Source: Limibacterium fermenti (GTDB taxonomy: Bacteria > Bacteroidota > Bacteroidia > Bacteroidales > Dysgonomonadaceae). From it: a stretch of DNA of 64,000 nucleotides. The stretch is taken from NCBI RefSeq assembly GCF_041902845.1, contig NZ_CP159486.1, positions 3,596,001 to 3,660,000 on the forward strand, in the 5' to 3' direction. The first letter of the stretch is position 1; each line of letters begins with the position of its first letter. A model generated the notes under the pieces. The model ran no database searches. It had not been told where the DNA came from and worked only from the letters and a program-made list of their open reading frames with translations. The translations under genes and the position numbers were made by a program. Positions 17,576-25,550 of this stretch are shown piece by piece.

Positions 17576-18040
17576 TTATTCATATTCGTCATTGGCATAC
17601 ACATTCGGTAATGTCAATTGCGGATAAGTGTATATCTCGTCTTCGGAAAAGAATCGTTTCAACTCGACTTTTGCCGACTCCTCCGAATCGGAGGCGTGAA
17701 CAATATTTTCCTGTACACTGATACTGTAATCGCCCCGTATCGTTCCGGGCTGGGCTTCGCGCCCATTGGTCGATCCGGTCATCTTACGTACCACTTCCAC
17801 AGCATCTACGCCTTTCAACGCCATAAGAATCACAGGACTTGCCTGCATAGAGTCCTTAATGCGTCCAAAGAAAGATTTTGCTTTAAGATGAGCGTAGTGC
17901 TCTTCAAGGACGGAATCGGATAGCGACATCATTTTCATCCCCACTATCTGAAGGCCTTTTTTTTCAAAGCGGGAGATTACCTCGCCTGCTATTCCTCTTT
18001 GTATTGCCGATGGCTTTACTATTACAAATGTTACCTGCAT
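17576..18040 (-). CDS. ndk: Nucleoside diphosphate kinase
   Basis: 154 residues from ATG 18040; an in-frame TTG five codons upstream is less likely. It transfers gamma-phosphate between NTPs and NDPs through a phosphohistidine. The active site is NIVHASDSEESA; the N-terminal FVIVKPSAIQRG and NGREAQPGTIRGDYS bind nucleotide. It is slightly longer than many Ndk proteins but matches Bacteroidetes ones. A TTGAATTTGAATTCAA repeat lies at the start codon. Confidence 0.95.
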   Translation of the reverse strand: MQVTFVIVKPSAIQRGIAGEVISRFEKKGLQIVGMKMMSLSDSVLEEHYAHLKAKSFFGRIKDSMQASPVILMALKGVDAVEVVRKMTGSTNGREAQPGTIRGDYSISVQENIVHASDSEESAKVELKRFFSEDEIYTYPQLTLPNVYANDEYE

Positions 18041-18055
18041 TGAATTTGAATTCAA

Positions 18056-18419
18056 TAATCGAATTTATCTATGACCTAATGATGATTTTTTTCTTTAATT
18101 GACTCCAAAGTAAACATTTTATTGTTTTTGAATCAAATAAAATCGCATTAAAAATAGCAAAGCGAAATCTAAAAAAACAAAAAAGGCAAGGGACACCCAT
18201 AGTAACTGTTTGAAAAGAAGACATTTAATCAAAAACATGTTTTACAGCATGTTTTCCATATTTTAAAAGAATGAAACACGCATTAACAATTATTTATTGT
18301 GCCACGATGTTAAACGCACATGGTAAATGGTCTGCACTTAGTAAAACAATGATTATAGGGCTCTTGTTCACTCAAGAAGCACCGGGGGCGTCGCTTGGAG
18401 CGGCACCCCCGGTTATGCC
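18056..18419. other. Intergenic region ndk - GH92
   Basis: About 360 bases without a convincing gene. It holds the ndk upstream region (AT-rich) and, at its right end, the GC-rich hairpin at 18381-18413. A 50-codon plus-strand ORF (18271-18423) runs through that hairpin and is not credited. Confidence 0.6.
18381..18413 (-). terminator. GC-rich hairpin after the GH92 gene
   Basis: ACCGGGGGC pairs with GCACCCCCGGT around a smaller internal stem, 7 bases beyond the GH92 stop. No U-tract follows, so it may act as a 3'-end stabiliser or pause site rather than a canonical terminator. Confidence 0.55.
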
Positions 18420-20642
18420 TTAAGGTTGTTTTCCGGTCATGTAAAACACCAACGTTCCTCCGGCCATCAAGTCTTTGTAAGAGAGCGTCTTTTTATCGTA
18501 ATATTGTCCGTTCCATTCGATTTTTTCGACAAACAAGTTTTCCTCCGATAAGTTTTTCGCTTCCATCCGGAACTCTTTGCCATTTTCGAGCGGAATCACC
18601 GCCGACGGAATCTGCGGGGCGCCCAACACGAACTCACCGCTCACAGGATTGAGCGGATAGAACCCCATAGCCGAAAACACATACCATGCCGACATCTGGC
18701 CGCAGTCGTCATTGCCGATCAACCCGTCGGGTTTGGCTTTGTAGAAGTCAGTGCAAATACGGCGGATGAGTTTCTGCACTTCAGCCGGCCTATCCAAATA
18801 GGCGTAAATATAAGCCACGTGATGGCTCGGCTCATTGCCGTGCGCATATTGCCCGATTAGGCCGGTAACATCCGATAAGGTTCCGGTGGTTTGCTGCGTG
18901 GTATAAAACAGAGAATCGAGATATTGCCCGGCTTTCTCCTTACCGCCCATCCATTCGATAAGGCCCGGTATATCCTGCATGACATGCCAGGTATATTGCA
19001 AGGCGTTTCCTTCGGTATAATGCCCCCCGACGTTCGAGTCGGCATGCGCCAACTGGTAGGGATCGAAAGGCGTCAACCAATTACCTTTGGAGTCTTTCGG
19101 GCGCATCGCTCCCGTTTCGGGGTCGAATACATTCTTATAATAATCGGCACGCTTCATAAAGAAGTCGCGATCTTCGGTTTTACCCAGCTTCTCCGCCATG
19201 AGGGCAGCGCTATAGTCGTCGATGCCGCACTCCATCGTACGCGAAACCGATTCGGTCTTTACCAGATCGTAAGGATAATAACCATAATGGTCGTACATCT
19301 CCCAATCCGATTTGGGATGCGTACTTTGGGTGATCGATTTTTTTATCGCCGCGTAAGCCCTTTCCGCATCGAAGCCCTCGAATCCTTTCAGATAAGCATC
19401 CGCGATCATCGGCACGGAATGGTTCGCGATCATCGTATAGGTTTCATGCCCCCATAAAGCCCAAATAGGCAGATGTCCCTTTTCGTCGGAATAATCGAGC
19501 ATGGAGTTTACCAAGTCGGGGATGATTTCGGGACTGATAACCGTATAGAGAGGGAAAGCAGCTCGGAAAGTATCCCATTGCGAAAGCGTGGAATAATATT
19601 TGCCGCTCGCCGACTGAAGGGATCCGGCAGCGGTAGCTTCGCCATGCTTGCCGTTGATATCGGCAATATTGTTAGGCTGTATAAAGAGATGATACAAGGA
19701 CGTGTAGAAATTGGTTTTATCGTCCTCCGATCCCTCAATGGTAATTTTGGAAAGATAGCGGTTCCATTCGCCGGAAGCGGCATCGCGAACAGCCTGGAAG
19801 TCCCATCCGGCAGCTTCTGCGGCAGCATTCGCCTTGGCGCTTTCGACACTCGTGGAGGAAAGGGCGACTTTCATGTTCAACTCTTCCCCGTCTTGCAGGT
19901 CGAACGACAGGATATAGCGGGGCGCTTTTTCACGCGGATCGCGTTTGACCAGCTCTTCCTTCGCCACAAAAGGTTTATCGAATTCGATCGTGAAATAATA
20001 GATACGCTCTACCCATTCGCGACGGCGCGTATAGCCGCTGATGACACGATCACTTTCGAAATTCACGTGATTGTCGAGGACATGGGTATGGATACGGTCT
20101 TTTGTCCAAACCAAACCGTGTTGGAAATCGACCAACACATTCGCCGTGTCGCCCTTTGCGAAAGCATAGTTATAAAAAGCCACATGCGGCGTAGCGCTTA
20201 CCTGCACGCCCACGTTATTATCGGTCAACTCGACACTGTAATATCCGGGAGCGGCTTTTTCGGAAGCTTTATCGAAACGGCTGCTCAAGTCTTCCCGTTT
20301 TCTGCCGGCAAAAGGTTGCACCAACAAATCGCCTAAGTCCACACAACCCGTTCCGTTGAGGCGTGTTTGCGAAAAGCCGTTGATCACCGAATCTTCATAC
20401 ACATATCCGGCACAATATTCCCAGGAGTAATTACCGGTTTCAGGACCCGCCTGAATCATTCCCAAAGGATAGGTGGCCCCGGGAAAGGTATGCCCCGTAA
20501 AAGCCGTGCCTATAAACGGGTTTACATATTGCGTTAAATCGGTTTTCTCCTCCGCTTTATCCGAGGACTTTTGCGAACAAGCGGCAAACAACGCCACCAT
20601 CAAAAGCGAACAAATTATTTTCGTTATTTTCATCTTTTTCAT
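18420..20642 (-). CDS. GH92-family glycoside hydrolase (alpha-mannosidase type), lipoprotein
   Basis: 740 residues from ATG 20642 (an in-frame TTG lies 18 bases upstream). A lipoprotein signal is visible (LLMVALFAACSQ, with Cys as the acylated residue), so the enzyme is outer-membrane or periplasmic. The family start is typical (YVNPFIGTAFTGHTFPGATYPLGMIQAGP), and the catalytic-domain motifs WALWGHETYTMIANHSVPM, GIDDYSAALMAEKLG and GNDDCGQMSAWYVFSAMGFYPLNP are conserved. GH92 enzymes are calcium-dependent exo-alpha-mannosidases that trim N-glycans or mannans. It is isolated; no SusC/D pair is linked. A TIR-bounded repeat (20667-20863) lies just upstream and may carry or displace its promoter. 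Confidence 0.94.
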   Translation of the reverse strand: MKKMKITKIICSLLMVALFAACSQKSSDKAEEKTDLTQYVNPFIGTAFTGHTFPGATYPLGMIQAGPETGNYSWEYCAGYVYEDSVINGFSQTRLNGTGCVDLGDLLVQPFAGRKREDLSSRFDKASEKAAPGYYSVELTDNNVGVQVSATPHVAFYNYAFAKGDTANVLVDFQHGLVWTKDRIHTHVLDNHVNFESDRVISGYTRRREWVERIYYFTIEFDKPFVAKEELVKRDPREKAPRYILSFDLQDGEELNMKVALSSTSVESAKANAAAEAAGWDFQAVRDAASGEWNRYLSKITIEGSEDDKTNFYTSLYHLFIQPNNIADINGKHGEATAAGSLQSASGKYYSTLSQWDTFRAAFPLYTVISPEIIPDLVNSMLDYSDEKGHLPIWALWGHETYTMIANHSVPMIADAYLKGFEGFDAERAYAAIKKSITQSTHPKSDWEMYDHYGYYPYDLVKTESVSRTMECGIDDYSAALMAEKLGKTEDRDFFMKRADYYKNVFDPETGAMRPKDSKGNWLTPFDPYQLAHADSNVGGHYTEGNALQYTWHVMQDIPGLIEWMGGKEKAGQYLDSLFYTTQQTTGTLSDVTGLIGQYAHGNEPSHHVAYIYAYLDRPAEVQKLIRRICTDFYKAKPDGLIGNDDCGQMSAWYVFSAMGFYPLNPVSGEFVLGAPQIPSAVIPLENGKEFRMEAKNLSEENLFVEKIEWNGQYYDKKTLSYKDLMAGGTLVFYMTGKQP

Positions 20643-20666
20643 ATCTATATTTTTAATCAATCAGTT

Positions 20667-20863
20667 AAGTTTCGCAAGCTATTTCGCCTGACAGTTTGCA
20701 GTTGCCTTTTATTGTTTACTGTTTACTGCCTACTGCTTACGTCTCAGCTGTTCGTCATTTGCAATTTGCAATTTGTCATTTGTAATTTGTCATTTGTAAT
20801 TTGCAATTTGTCATTTGTAATTTGTCATTTGTAATTTCTTAAAGTCCCTTGCGAAACTTGAGT
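20667..20863 (+). repeat. TIR-bounded intergenic repeat, copy 1
   Basis: The left end TTAAGTTTCGCAAGCTATTTCG and the right end CTTAAAGTCCCTTGCGAAACTTGAGT are related as inverted repeats sharing AAGTTTCGCAAG. Between them are a GACAGTTTGCAGT box, a short array of GTTTACTG-like words (about 20713-20745) and an array of ATTTGTAATTTGTCATT words (about 20756-20837). Copies 2 and 3 are at 24325-24472 and 57685-57847. Confidence 0.75.
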
Positions 20864-20906
20864 CAAACATTTATCTTCTTTCGTTTAATAGGATGATAAA
20901 CGCCTT

Positions 20907-22895
20907 TTAGTTCATTTTCGCCCGTTTGGAATCCCAGACAAGATATCCGCAAAGCACGACATACATGGCCACTGCGAGCCATTGAGCGCCGTTGCTTGCC
21001 GCCCAAGCCTCGTTCATGAGGTCGGCTCCGGCAAATTTAATCGCCGCACTCACCACGCCCATCAAGGCGCCGCCCGCGATAAATCCGGAAGCCAGCAAGG
21101 TTCCGCGGTCTTTCCGGGCCGTGTTCAACGCGGCATCGCGACTGCGCGAAGAGACATACCAACTGATGGCACCGCCGATCAACAACGGGATATTCAATTC
21201 GAAAGGAATAAACATTCCCAGAGCAAACGCCAGCGCAGGCACTTTCAAAAACGTCAACACGAGAGCAATCACGGCTCCCACTCCATACAACACCCAGGGA
21301 GCGCCGGTACCCGACATCAGCGGGTCGATCACCGCCGCCATGGCATTGGCCTGCGGAGCCACCAACGCATCGGGGCCCGTAAAACCATACGTTTTGTTCA
21401 ATATCATAATGACGCCGCCCACGGTAGCCGCCGAAACGAGCGTTCCGAGGAACTTCCAGGCCTCTTGCTTACGCGGGGTGGTTCCTATCCAGTACCCGAT
21501 TTTCAGGTCGGTGATAAAACCGCCCGCCATCGAAAGGGCCGTACACACCACGCCGCCGATAACCATCGCCGCAACCATGCCCGAAGTGCCTTTCAGCCCG
21601 ATAGAAACCAATACTACCGACGCCAGAATGAGCGTCATAAGGGTCATCCCCGACACAGGATTCGAACCGACAATGGCGATGGCATTGGCTGCCACGGTGG
21701 TAAACAGGAAGGCGATAATCGCTACGACCACAATCGCCACCAAGGCATGCAACAGGTTGGGAACCACGCCCAGCCAAAAGAAAATAAACGTCGCCACAAT
21801 CGCCAGCACCGAAGCGATGGAAATAAACTTCATCGACAGGTCGCGTTGCGTGCGGCTGACCTCTTGCCGGCCCGCCTGCCCTTTGAGTTCCTTGCCGGCA
21901 AGGCCGACGGCGTTCTGAATGATGGGCCACGACTTGATGATACTGATAATACCCGCCGCGGCAATCCCGCCGATACCGATATGGCGGGCAAACGTGCCGA
22001 ATAACTCTTCGGGCGACAATGCGGCGATCGATCCGGCAAATGCGGGATTCAACATCGTGGCCGCGGCATCGCCCGCAAACGGTAATAAAGGAATAATCAC
22101 AAACCAAACGAGCGCCGACCCGATGGCGATGATGGCGGCATACTTCAGGCCGACAATATATCCGAGGCCGAGCACTGCCGCCCCGACATTCAATTTAAAG
22201 ACCACCTTAGCCTGGTCGGCCAGCGTTACGCCCAAGGGAATAACACGCGACGTAAACGTTTCGGCCCATCCGCCGAAAGTCGAAACGATGAAGTCATAGA
22301 GCCCGCCGATGAGCCCGGCGGCGACAAGCGGTTTGGCCTGGCTGCCGCCTTTCTCGCCCGAAATCAATACCTGCGTGGTAGCGGTGGCTTCGGGGAAAGG
22401 ATACTTGCCGTGCATATCCGATACGAAATATTTCCGGAACGGAATCAGAAAAAGAATCCCCAATATTCCTCCGAGCAATGAGCTCATGAACACCTGCATG
22501 AAGCTGACGGTGATTTCGGGATACTTTACCTGTAAAATGTATAACGCCGGCAAGGTGAAGATGGCGCCCGCGACGATAACGCCCGAACTGGCGCCGATAG
22601 ACTGGATGATGACATTTTCGCCCAGGGCGTTTTTACGCTTCGAAGCGCCCGAAAGCCCCACGGCGATAATGGCAATAGGGATGGCGGCTTCGAAAACCTG
22701 CCCTACTTTAAGGCCTAAATACGCGGCGGCGGCCGAAAACAATATCGCCATCAACACGCCGAGGGAAACAGACCGGAAATTGACTTCCGGATAGTTCTTC
22801 TGCGGTGAAAGCAGCGGTTCATACTTTTCGCCCGGCTTCAATTCGCGCATGGCGTTTTCCGGTAATCCTTTGATTTTTTCTTCGTTCGATTCCAT
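20907..22895 (-). CDS. OPT-family oligopeptide transporter
   Basis: 662 residues from ATG 22895 (an in-frame TTG lies 66 bases upstream). It is an inner-membrane protein with roughly 14-16 hydrophobic helices. The N-terminal cytoplasmic tail carries ELKPGEKYEPLLSP, followed by FRSVSLGVLMAILFSAAAAYLGLKVGQVFEAAIP, the usual OPT opening. The bacterial OPT family imports short peptides by proton symport and in some members metal chelates; the substrate cannot be told. It is divergent from the EamA gene, with a shared upstream region of about 170 bases. It is complete. Confidence 0.93.
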   Translation of the reverse strand: MESNEEKIKGLPENAMRELKPGEKYEPLLSPQKNYPEVNFRSVSLGVLMAILFSAAAAYLGLKVGQVFEAAIPIAIIAVGLSGASKRKNALGENVIIQSIGASSGVIVAGAIFTLPALYILQVKYPEITVSFMQVFMSSLLGGILGILFLIPFRKYFVSDMHGKYPFPEATATTQVLISGEKGGSQAKPLVAAGLIGGLYDFIVSTFGGWAETFTSRVIPLGVTLADQAKVVFKLNVGAAVLGLGYIVGLKYAAIIAIGSALVWFVIIPLLPFAGDAAATMLNPAFAGSIAALSPEELFGTFARHIGIGGIAAAGIISIIKSWPIIQNAVGLAGKELKGQAGRQEVSRTQRDLSMKFISIASVLAIVATFIFFWLGVVPNLLHALVAIVVVAIIAFLFTTVAANAIAIVGSNPVSGMTLMTLILASVVLVSIGLKGTSGMVAAMVIGGVVCTALSMAGGFITDLKIGYWIGTTPRKQEAWKFLGTLVSAATVGGVIMILNKTYGFTGPDALVAPQANAMAAVIDPLMSGTGAPWVLYGVGAVIALVLTFLKVPALAFALGMFIPFELNIPLLIGGAISWYVSSRSRDAALNTARKDRGTLLASGFIAGGALMGVVSAAIKFAGADLMNEAWAASNGAQWLAVAMYVVLCGYLVWDSKRAKMN

Positions 22896-23026
22896 GTGTT
22901 TTAATTCTTTGAAGATGTCAAGCAACGACTGTTTGACTCGTTTCTTTTTTGATTTGCCCAAGAAGGGGATGTTGAAAATTTTTGCCGAAAATACAAAAAA
23001 AGGCGTAAAGAATGCGTCTCTTTTCG

Positions 23027-23034
23027 TAATTTTG
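23027..23034 (+). promoter_or_regulatory. -7 element upstream of the EamA gene
   Basis: TAATTTTG fits TAnnTTTG 34 bases before the ATG at 23068. This supports the internal ATG as the true start rather than the upstream in-frame codons. Confidence 0.6.
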
Positions 23035-23067
23035 TGCGCAAATCACTTCAAAAACTGTCCGTTTGGC

Positions 23068-23940
23068 ATGACATCCTTGCTGCTTGCCCTCTTTGCCCGC
23101 ATCATCGCGAATCCTTTTTCCAATGTATTCCAGAAAAAGTTGACTCTCGCGGGGCTGCACCCCCTGTGGGTCAACTTCGCCACATTCTTCCTTCTGGCGT
23201 GCGCCTGTGTCCTGCCCGCCTTATCCGTAAATTGGAGTGCATTTCCGGCGGCGTTCTGGTTAAACTGCGTCATAGCCGGCACCCTGAGCGCATCCGGCAA
23301 CGGTTTTCTGGTGAAAGCCTTGCAGCAGGGCGACTTATCGGTATTGGGCCCCATCAACTCGTACAAACCGGTCGTCAGCCTCATCGGCGGTATTTTTTTA
23401 TTGGGTGAATTGCCGGAAGCCGAAGCGCTGGCGGGCATCGCGCTCATCGTCGCAGGCAGCTATTTTGTGCTCGACATCAAGCAGGCAGGCGTCACGGTGA
23501 AAATAGGAAGACGTCCGGAAGTCGTTTACCGGATGGCCGCCATGGTATTGACCGCCATCGAGGCTCTCTTCATCAAAAAGATTATCGTACAAAGCAGCGT
23601 GCCCGTATCCTTTATCGTATGGTGCGGTTTCGGCGCCTTGTTTTCGGCCATATTACTGCCGGTGTTCGGCATTCGCTTCACCGCACAGTTGCGCAAAAGC
23701 CGGCCATCGAATGTACGATTGTTTGTAGCCCTTGCGGCTACGGTAGGACTGATGCAAGCGACCACGAATTATGTTTTTGCCCGCATGAACGTGAGTTACA
23801 CCCTGGCGCTGTTTCAATTATCGGCGATGGTGTCGGTGGTGTTGGGGTGGAAGATTTTCCACGAGAAGAATATCCGTAGAAAATTGGGCGGTGCGGCCCT
23901 GATGATGGCGGGAGCAATACTCATCATCCTTACAAATTGA
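23068..23940 (+). CDS. EamA/DMT-family transporter
   Basis: 290 residues from ATG 23068; the open frame extends upstream to 22849, but that part overlaps the divergent OPT gene and the promoter. There are ten hydrophobic segments in two EamA halves (about residues 1-135 and 150-290), with the repeat signatures LQQGDLSVLGPINSYKPV and MNVSYTLALFQLSAMVSVVLGW. It is an inner-membrane drug/metabolite exporter; the substrate is unknown. It is followed, after about 90 bases, by the leader region of the cysteine operon, whose promoter is separate. Whether it exports amino-acid metabolites, as some EamA members such as YdeD do, is a guess suggested only by the neighbour. Confidence 0.9.
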   Translation: MTSLLLALFARIIANPFSNVFQKKLTLAGLHPLWVNFATFFLLACACVLPALSVNWSAFPAAFWLNCVIAGTLSASGNGFLVKALQQGDLSVLGPINSYKPVVSLIGGIFLLGELPEAEALAGIALIVAGSYFVLDIKQAGVTVKIGRRPEVVYRMAAMVLTAIEALFIKKIIVQSSVPVSFIVWCGFGALFSAILLPVFGIRFTAQLRKSRPSNVRLFVALAATVGLMQATTNYVFARMNVSYTLALFQLSAMVSVVLGWKIFHEKNIRRKLGGAALMMAGAILIILTN

Positions 23941-24031
23941 CATCCATAACCGGCATCTGCGAACCAACTGACACTTCCAAACAGGAACTACCATAAATAT
24001 GGTATTTTTTATAGAAACAGGGCATTTTTAT

Positions 24032-24061
24032 TTTGTCGGAATAAAAATAGAATTACCTTTG
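24032..24061 (+). promoter_or_regulatory. Promoter of the cysK leader
   Basis: TTTG at 24032-24035, an 18-bp spacer, then TACCTTTG at 24054-24061, a full match to the Bacteroidetes consensus. The expected start is about 24068, which gives a leader RNA of about 420 bases before cysK. Confidence 0.8.
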
Positions 24062-24124
24062 TGTCGTGATGGTCATCGCACCACCCATACTTTTTTAAGA
24101 AAAATCGTATAAAATAACAGATCA

Positions 24125-24253
24125 ATGAATTCTTCATTCACCGTATACAGCAACAGTCTTCGCATCTCGCTTCGTGCGATGTGTTGTTGCATGTCTATGG
24201 ACATGCCTCGGCTGCGGTATCGGAAGAAAAATAGAATCGTCGGACTGTTTTAG
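24125..24253 (+). CDS. Cysteine-rich leader peptide of the cysK-metY operon
   Basis: 42 codons. Residues 19-27 are MCCCMSMDM: three consecutive Cys codons (20-22, TGT TGT TGC) and four Met codons within nine residues. The C-terminal half is basic. The ORF lies between a consensus promoter and a terminator, 234 bases before cysK. I infer that it is a leader peptide whose translation reports Cys-tRNA (and perhaps Met-tRNA) supply: codons 32-34 contain TATCGGAAG, an exact copy of the terminator's 3' arm, and the stop codon lies between this copy and the terminator. I know of cysteine-codon leader peptides in Actinobacteria but of no description in Bacteroidetes. Confidence 0.75.
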   Translation: MNSSFTVYSNSLRISLRAMCCCMSMDMPRLRYRKKNRIVGLF

Positions 24254-24314
24254 TATAATTGTAAAACTAAACTCACGAAAGGCTCTTCCGAATAGTATCG
24301 GAAGGGCTTTTTTT
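24218..24314 (+). promoter_or_regulatory. Putative transcription attenuator (antiterminator/terminator switch)
   Basis: Three segments: A, GGTATCGGAAG at 24216-24226, inside the leader ORF; B, GCTCTTCCGA at 24282-24291; C, TCGGAAGGGC at 24298-24307. B pairs with C over 10 bp (one G-T), with a 6-base loop and a U-tract, as a terminator. B can instead pair with A through CTTCCGA against TCGGAAG. A ribosome stalled at the Cys codons (24182-24190) would leave A free about 26 bases downstream, favouring antitermination. A ribosome reaching the stop at 24251 would mask A and favour termination. A weaker TTTAG/CTAAA hairpin at about 24248-24271 separates A from B. Confidence 0.7.
24282..24314 (+). 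terminator. Terminator in the cysK leader
   Basis: 10-bp stem GCTCTTCCGA/TCGGAAGGGC, loop ATAGTA, then seven Ts (24308-24314). It lies upstream of the gene it would control and is a component of the attenuator. Confidence 0.88.
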
Positions 24315-24324
24315 ATATAATAAT

Positions 24325-24472
24325 TCAAGTTTCGCAGGGGACTTTAAAAAATGACAAATGACGAATGACAAATGACGAATTGCAAATGACGAACAGTTAG
24401 GAGTATGAAGTAATCGGTAAAAGGTAACTGTAAACTGCAAACTTTCAGGCGGAAGAATAACTCACAAAACTT
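24325..24472 (-). repeat. TIR-bounded intergenic repeat, copy 2 (reverse orientation)
   Basis: It begins TTCAAGTTTCGCAGGGGACTTTAA and ends with AACTGCAAACTTTCAGGCGG and AATAACTCACAAAACTTAA, the reverse complement of the copy 1 layout. Inside is an array of AATGACAAATGACGA words (24350-24395) and a GGTAACTGTAAACTGC block. It lies between the attenuator and cysK, so it is part of the operon's 5' leader when transcription reads through. Confidence 0.75.
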
Positions 24473-24486
24473 AAATAATAAACAAT

Positions 24487-25434
24487 ATGGCTAACATTGC
24501 AAAAAAACTCACAGATTTAATTGGCAACACTCCCCTACTGGAGTTGACGAAGTATGGCGAAACACATCACCTTGGCGCGCATGTAATTGCTAAGTTGGAA
24601 TACTTTAACCCCGCATCGAGCGTCAAAGACCGCATTGCGTTGGCAATGGTCGAAGATGCCGAACGGGCAGGCGTCCTGAAGCACGACAATGAACTCATCG
24701 AACCCACCAGTGGCAACACCGGTATCGGATTGGCTTTTGTTGCGGCAATAAAAGGATACAAACTAACGCTCACCATGCCCGACACCATGAGCGTGGAACG
24801 CCGCAACTTACTGAAAGCTTTAGGCGCACACATCGTGCTGACGCCCGGCGCGGAAGGAATGAAAGGCGCCGTGGGCAAGGCGGAAGAACTGCAACGCGCG
24901 AACCCGAAAGTTGTCATCCTGCAACAGTTCTCCAACCCCGCCAATCCCGAAGTACATAAGAAGACAACCGCCGAAGAAATATGGCGCGACACCGACGGGA
25001 AGGTCGATATCTTTGTCGCCGGCGTGGGAACGGGTGGAACCATCAGCGGTGTAGGCGAAGTACTGAAAAAATATAAACCCGGCGTGCAAATCATCGCTGT
25101 CGAACCTGCCGACTCGCCCGTGCTGGCGGGTGGAAAATCGGGCCCCCACAAAATACAAGGCATCGGGCCGGGATTCGTTCCCCAAACGTATAACCCGGAT
25201 GTGGTCGATGAAATTGTACATGTGTCGAATGACGATGCCATCCGCACAGGGCGCGAACTGGCCCGGCAAGAAGGGCTGCTGGTGGGTATCTCGTCGGGAG
25301 CGGCGGCTTTCGCGGCGGCCGAAGTAGCCAAACGACCCGAAAATAAGGGAAAAAACATCGTCGTGATACTTCCCGATACGGGCGAACGTTATCTGTCGAC
25401 ATTGCTGTACGCATTCGACGAACATCCGCTTTAA
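24487..25434 (+). CDS. cysK: Cysteine synthase (O-acetylserine sulfhydrylase), first copy
   Basis: 315 residues. It is a PLP enzyme that makes cysteine from O-acetylserine and sulfide in the cytoplasm. The Schiff-base lysine is K47 in ASSVKDRIA; EPTSGNTGIGLAF binds substrate and PLP, the glycine loop is GVGTGGTISGVG, and SSGAAAFAA is near the C-terminus. It is followed after 116 bases by metY in the same direction. The leader with the Cys-rich ORF and terminator suggests that the operon is switched on when cysteine is short. A second, diverged cysK sits at 33018-33926 with cysE. Confidence 0.96.
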   Translation: MANIAKKLTDLIGNTPLLELTKYGETHHLGAHVIAKLEYFNPASSVKDRIALAMVEDAERAGVLKHDNELIEPTSGNTGIGLAFVAAIKGYKLTLTMPDTMSVERRNLLKALGAHIVLTPGAEGMKGAVGKAEELQRANPKVVILQQFSNPANPEVHKKTTAEEIWRDTDGKVDIFVAGVGTGGTISGVGEVLKKYKPGVQIIAVEPADSPVLAGGKSGPHKIQGIGPGFVPQTYNPDVVDEIVHVSNDDAIRTGRELARQEGLLVGISSGAAAFAAAEVAKRPENKGKNIVVILPDTGERYLSTLLYAFDEHPL

Positions 25435-25462
25435 CCCGCATTCAAACATTATTTACCGGTAA

Positions 25463-25513
25463 GCGGCGGGTATGCCACAGGGGCTTAGGTGGGTTTGCCC
25501 CTTTACCCGCCGC
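25463..25513 (+). other. Long hairpin between cysK and metY
   Basis: GCGGCGGGTA (25463-25472) pairs perfectly with TACCCGCCGC (25504-25513); inside, AGGGGC (25479-25484) pairs with GCCCCT (25497-25502). There is no U-tract. It may be an RNA processing or stability element that sets different cysK and metY levels. Confidence 0.65.
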
Positions 25514-25550
25514 CACATCCGGTCGATGAAACAAAAATATTCTTCAAAAT

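Noticed and set aside
18271..18423. 50-codon plus-strand ORF between ndk and GH92, starting MKHALTIIYC
   Set aside because: Its last third is the GC-rich hairpin at 18381-18413 and it ends inside the GH92 stop region. There is no promoter match or homology I recognise, so chance is more likely.
19473..20336. Plus-strand open frame of about 287 codons opposite the GH92 gene
   Set aside because: The minus strand encodes a complete GH92 enzyme with conserved motifs; the antisense frame shows none.
20756..20837. AT-rich word arrays considered as CRISPR arrays
   Set aside because: Units are 7-14 bases, imperfect and directly adjacent, without unique spacers; no cas gene is in the window.
20982..22004. 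Long plus-strand open frames opposite the OPT transporter gene (two frames of 300-340 codons)
   Set aside because: Antisense shadows of a GC-rich, hydrophobic coding region: Arg/His/Gln-rich or Pro/Ala-rich, with no domain sense, while the minus strand encodes a full OPT protein.
22849..23067. N-terminal extension of the EamA transporter frame
   Set aside because: It overlaps the divergent OPT gene and a TAATTTTG promoter box, and the encoded residues do not look like a transporter N-terminus.
25435..25550. SAM-type riboswitch upstream of metY
   Set aside because: The gap holds one long simple hairpin and no multi-helix aptamer or terminator; control by the upstream leader is the better reading.
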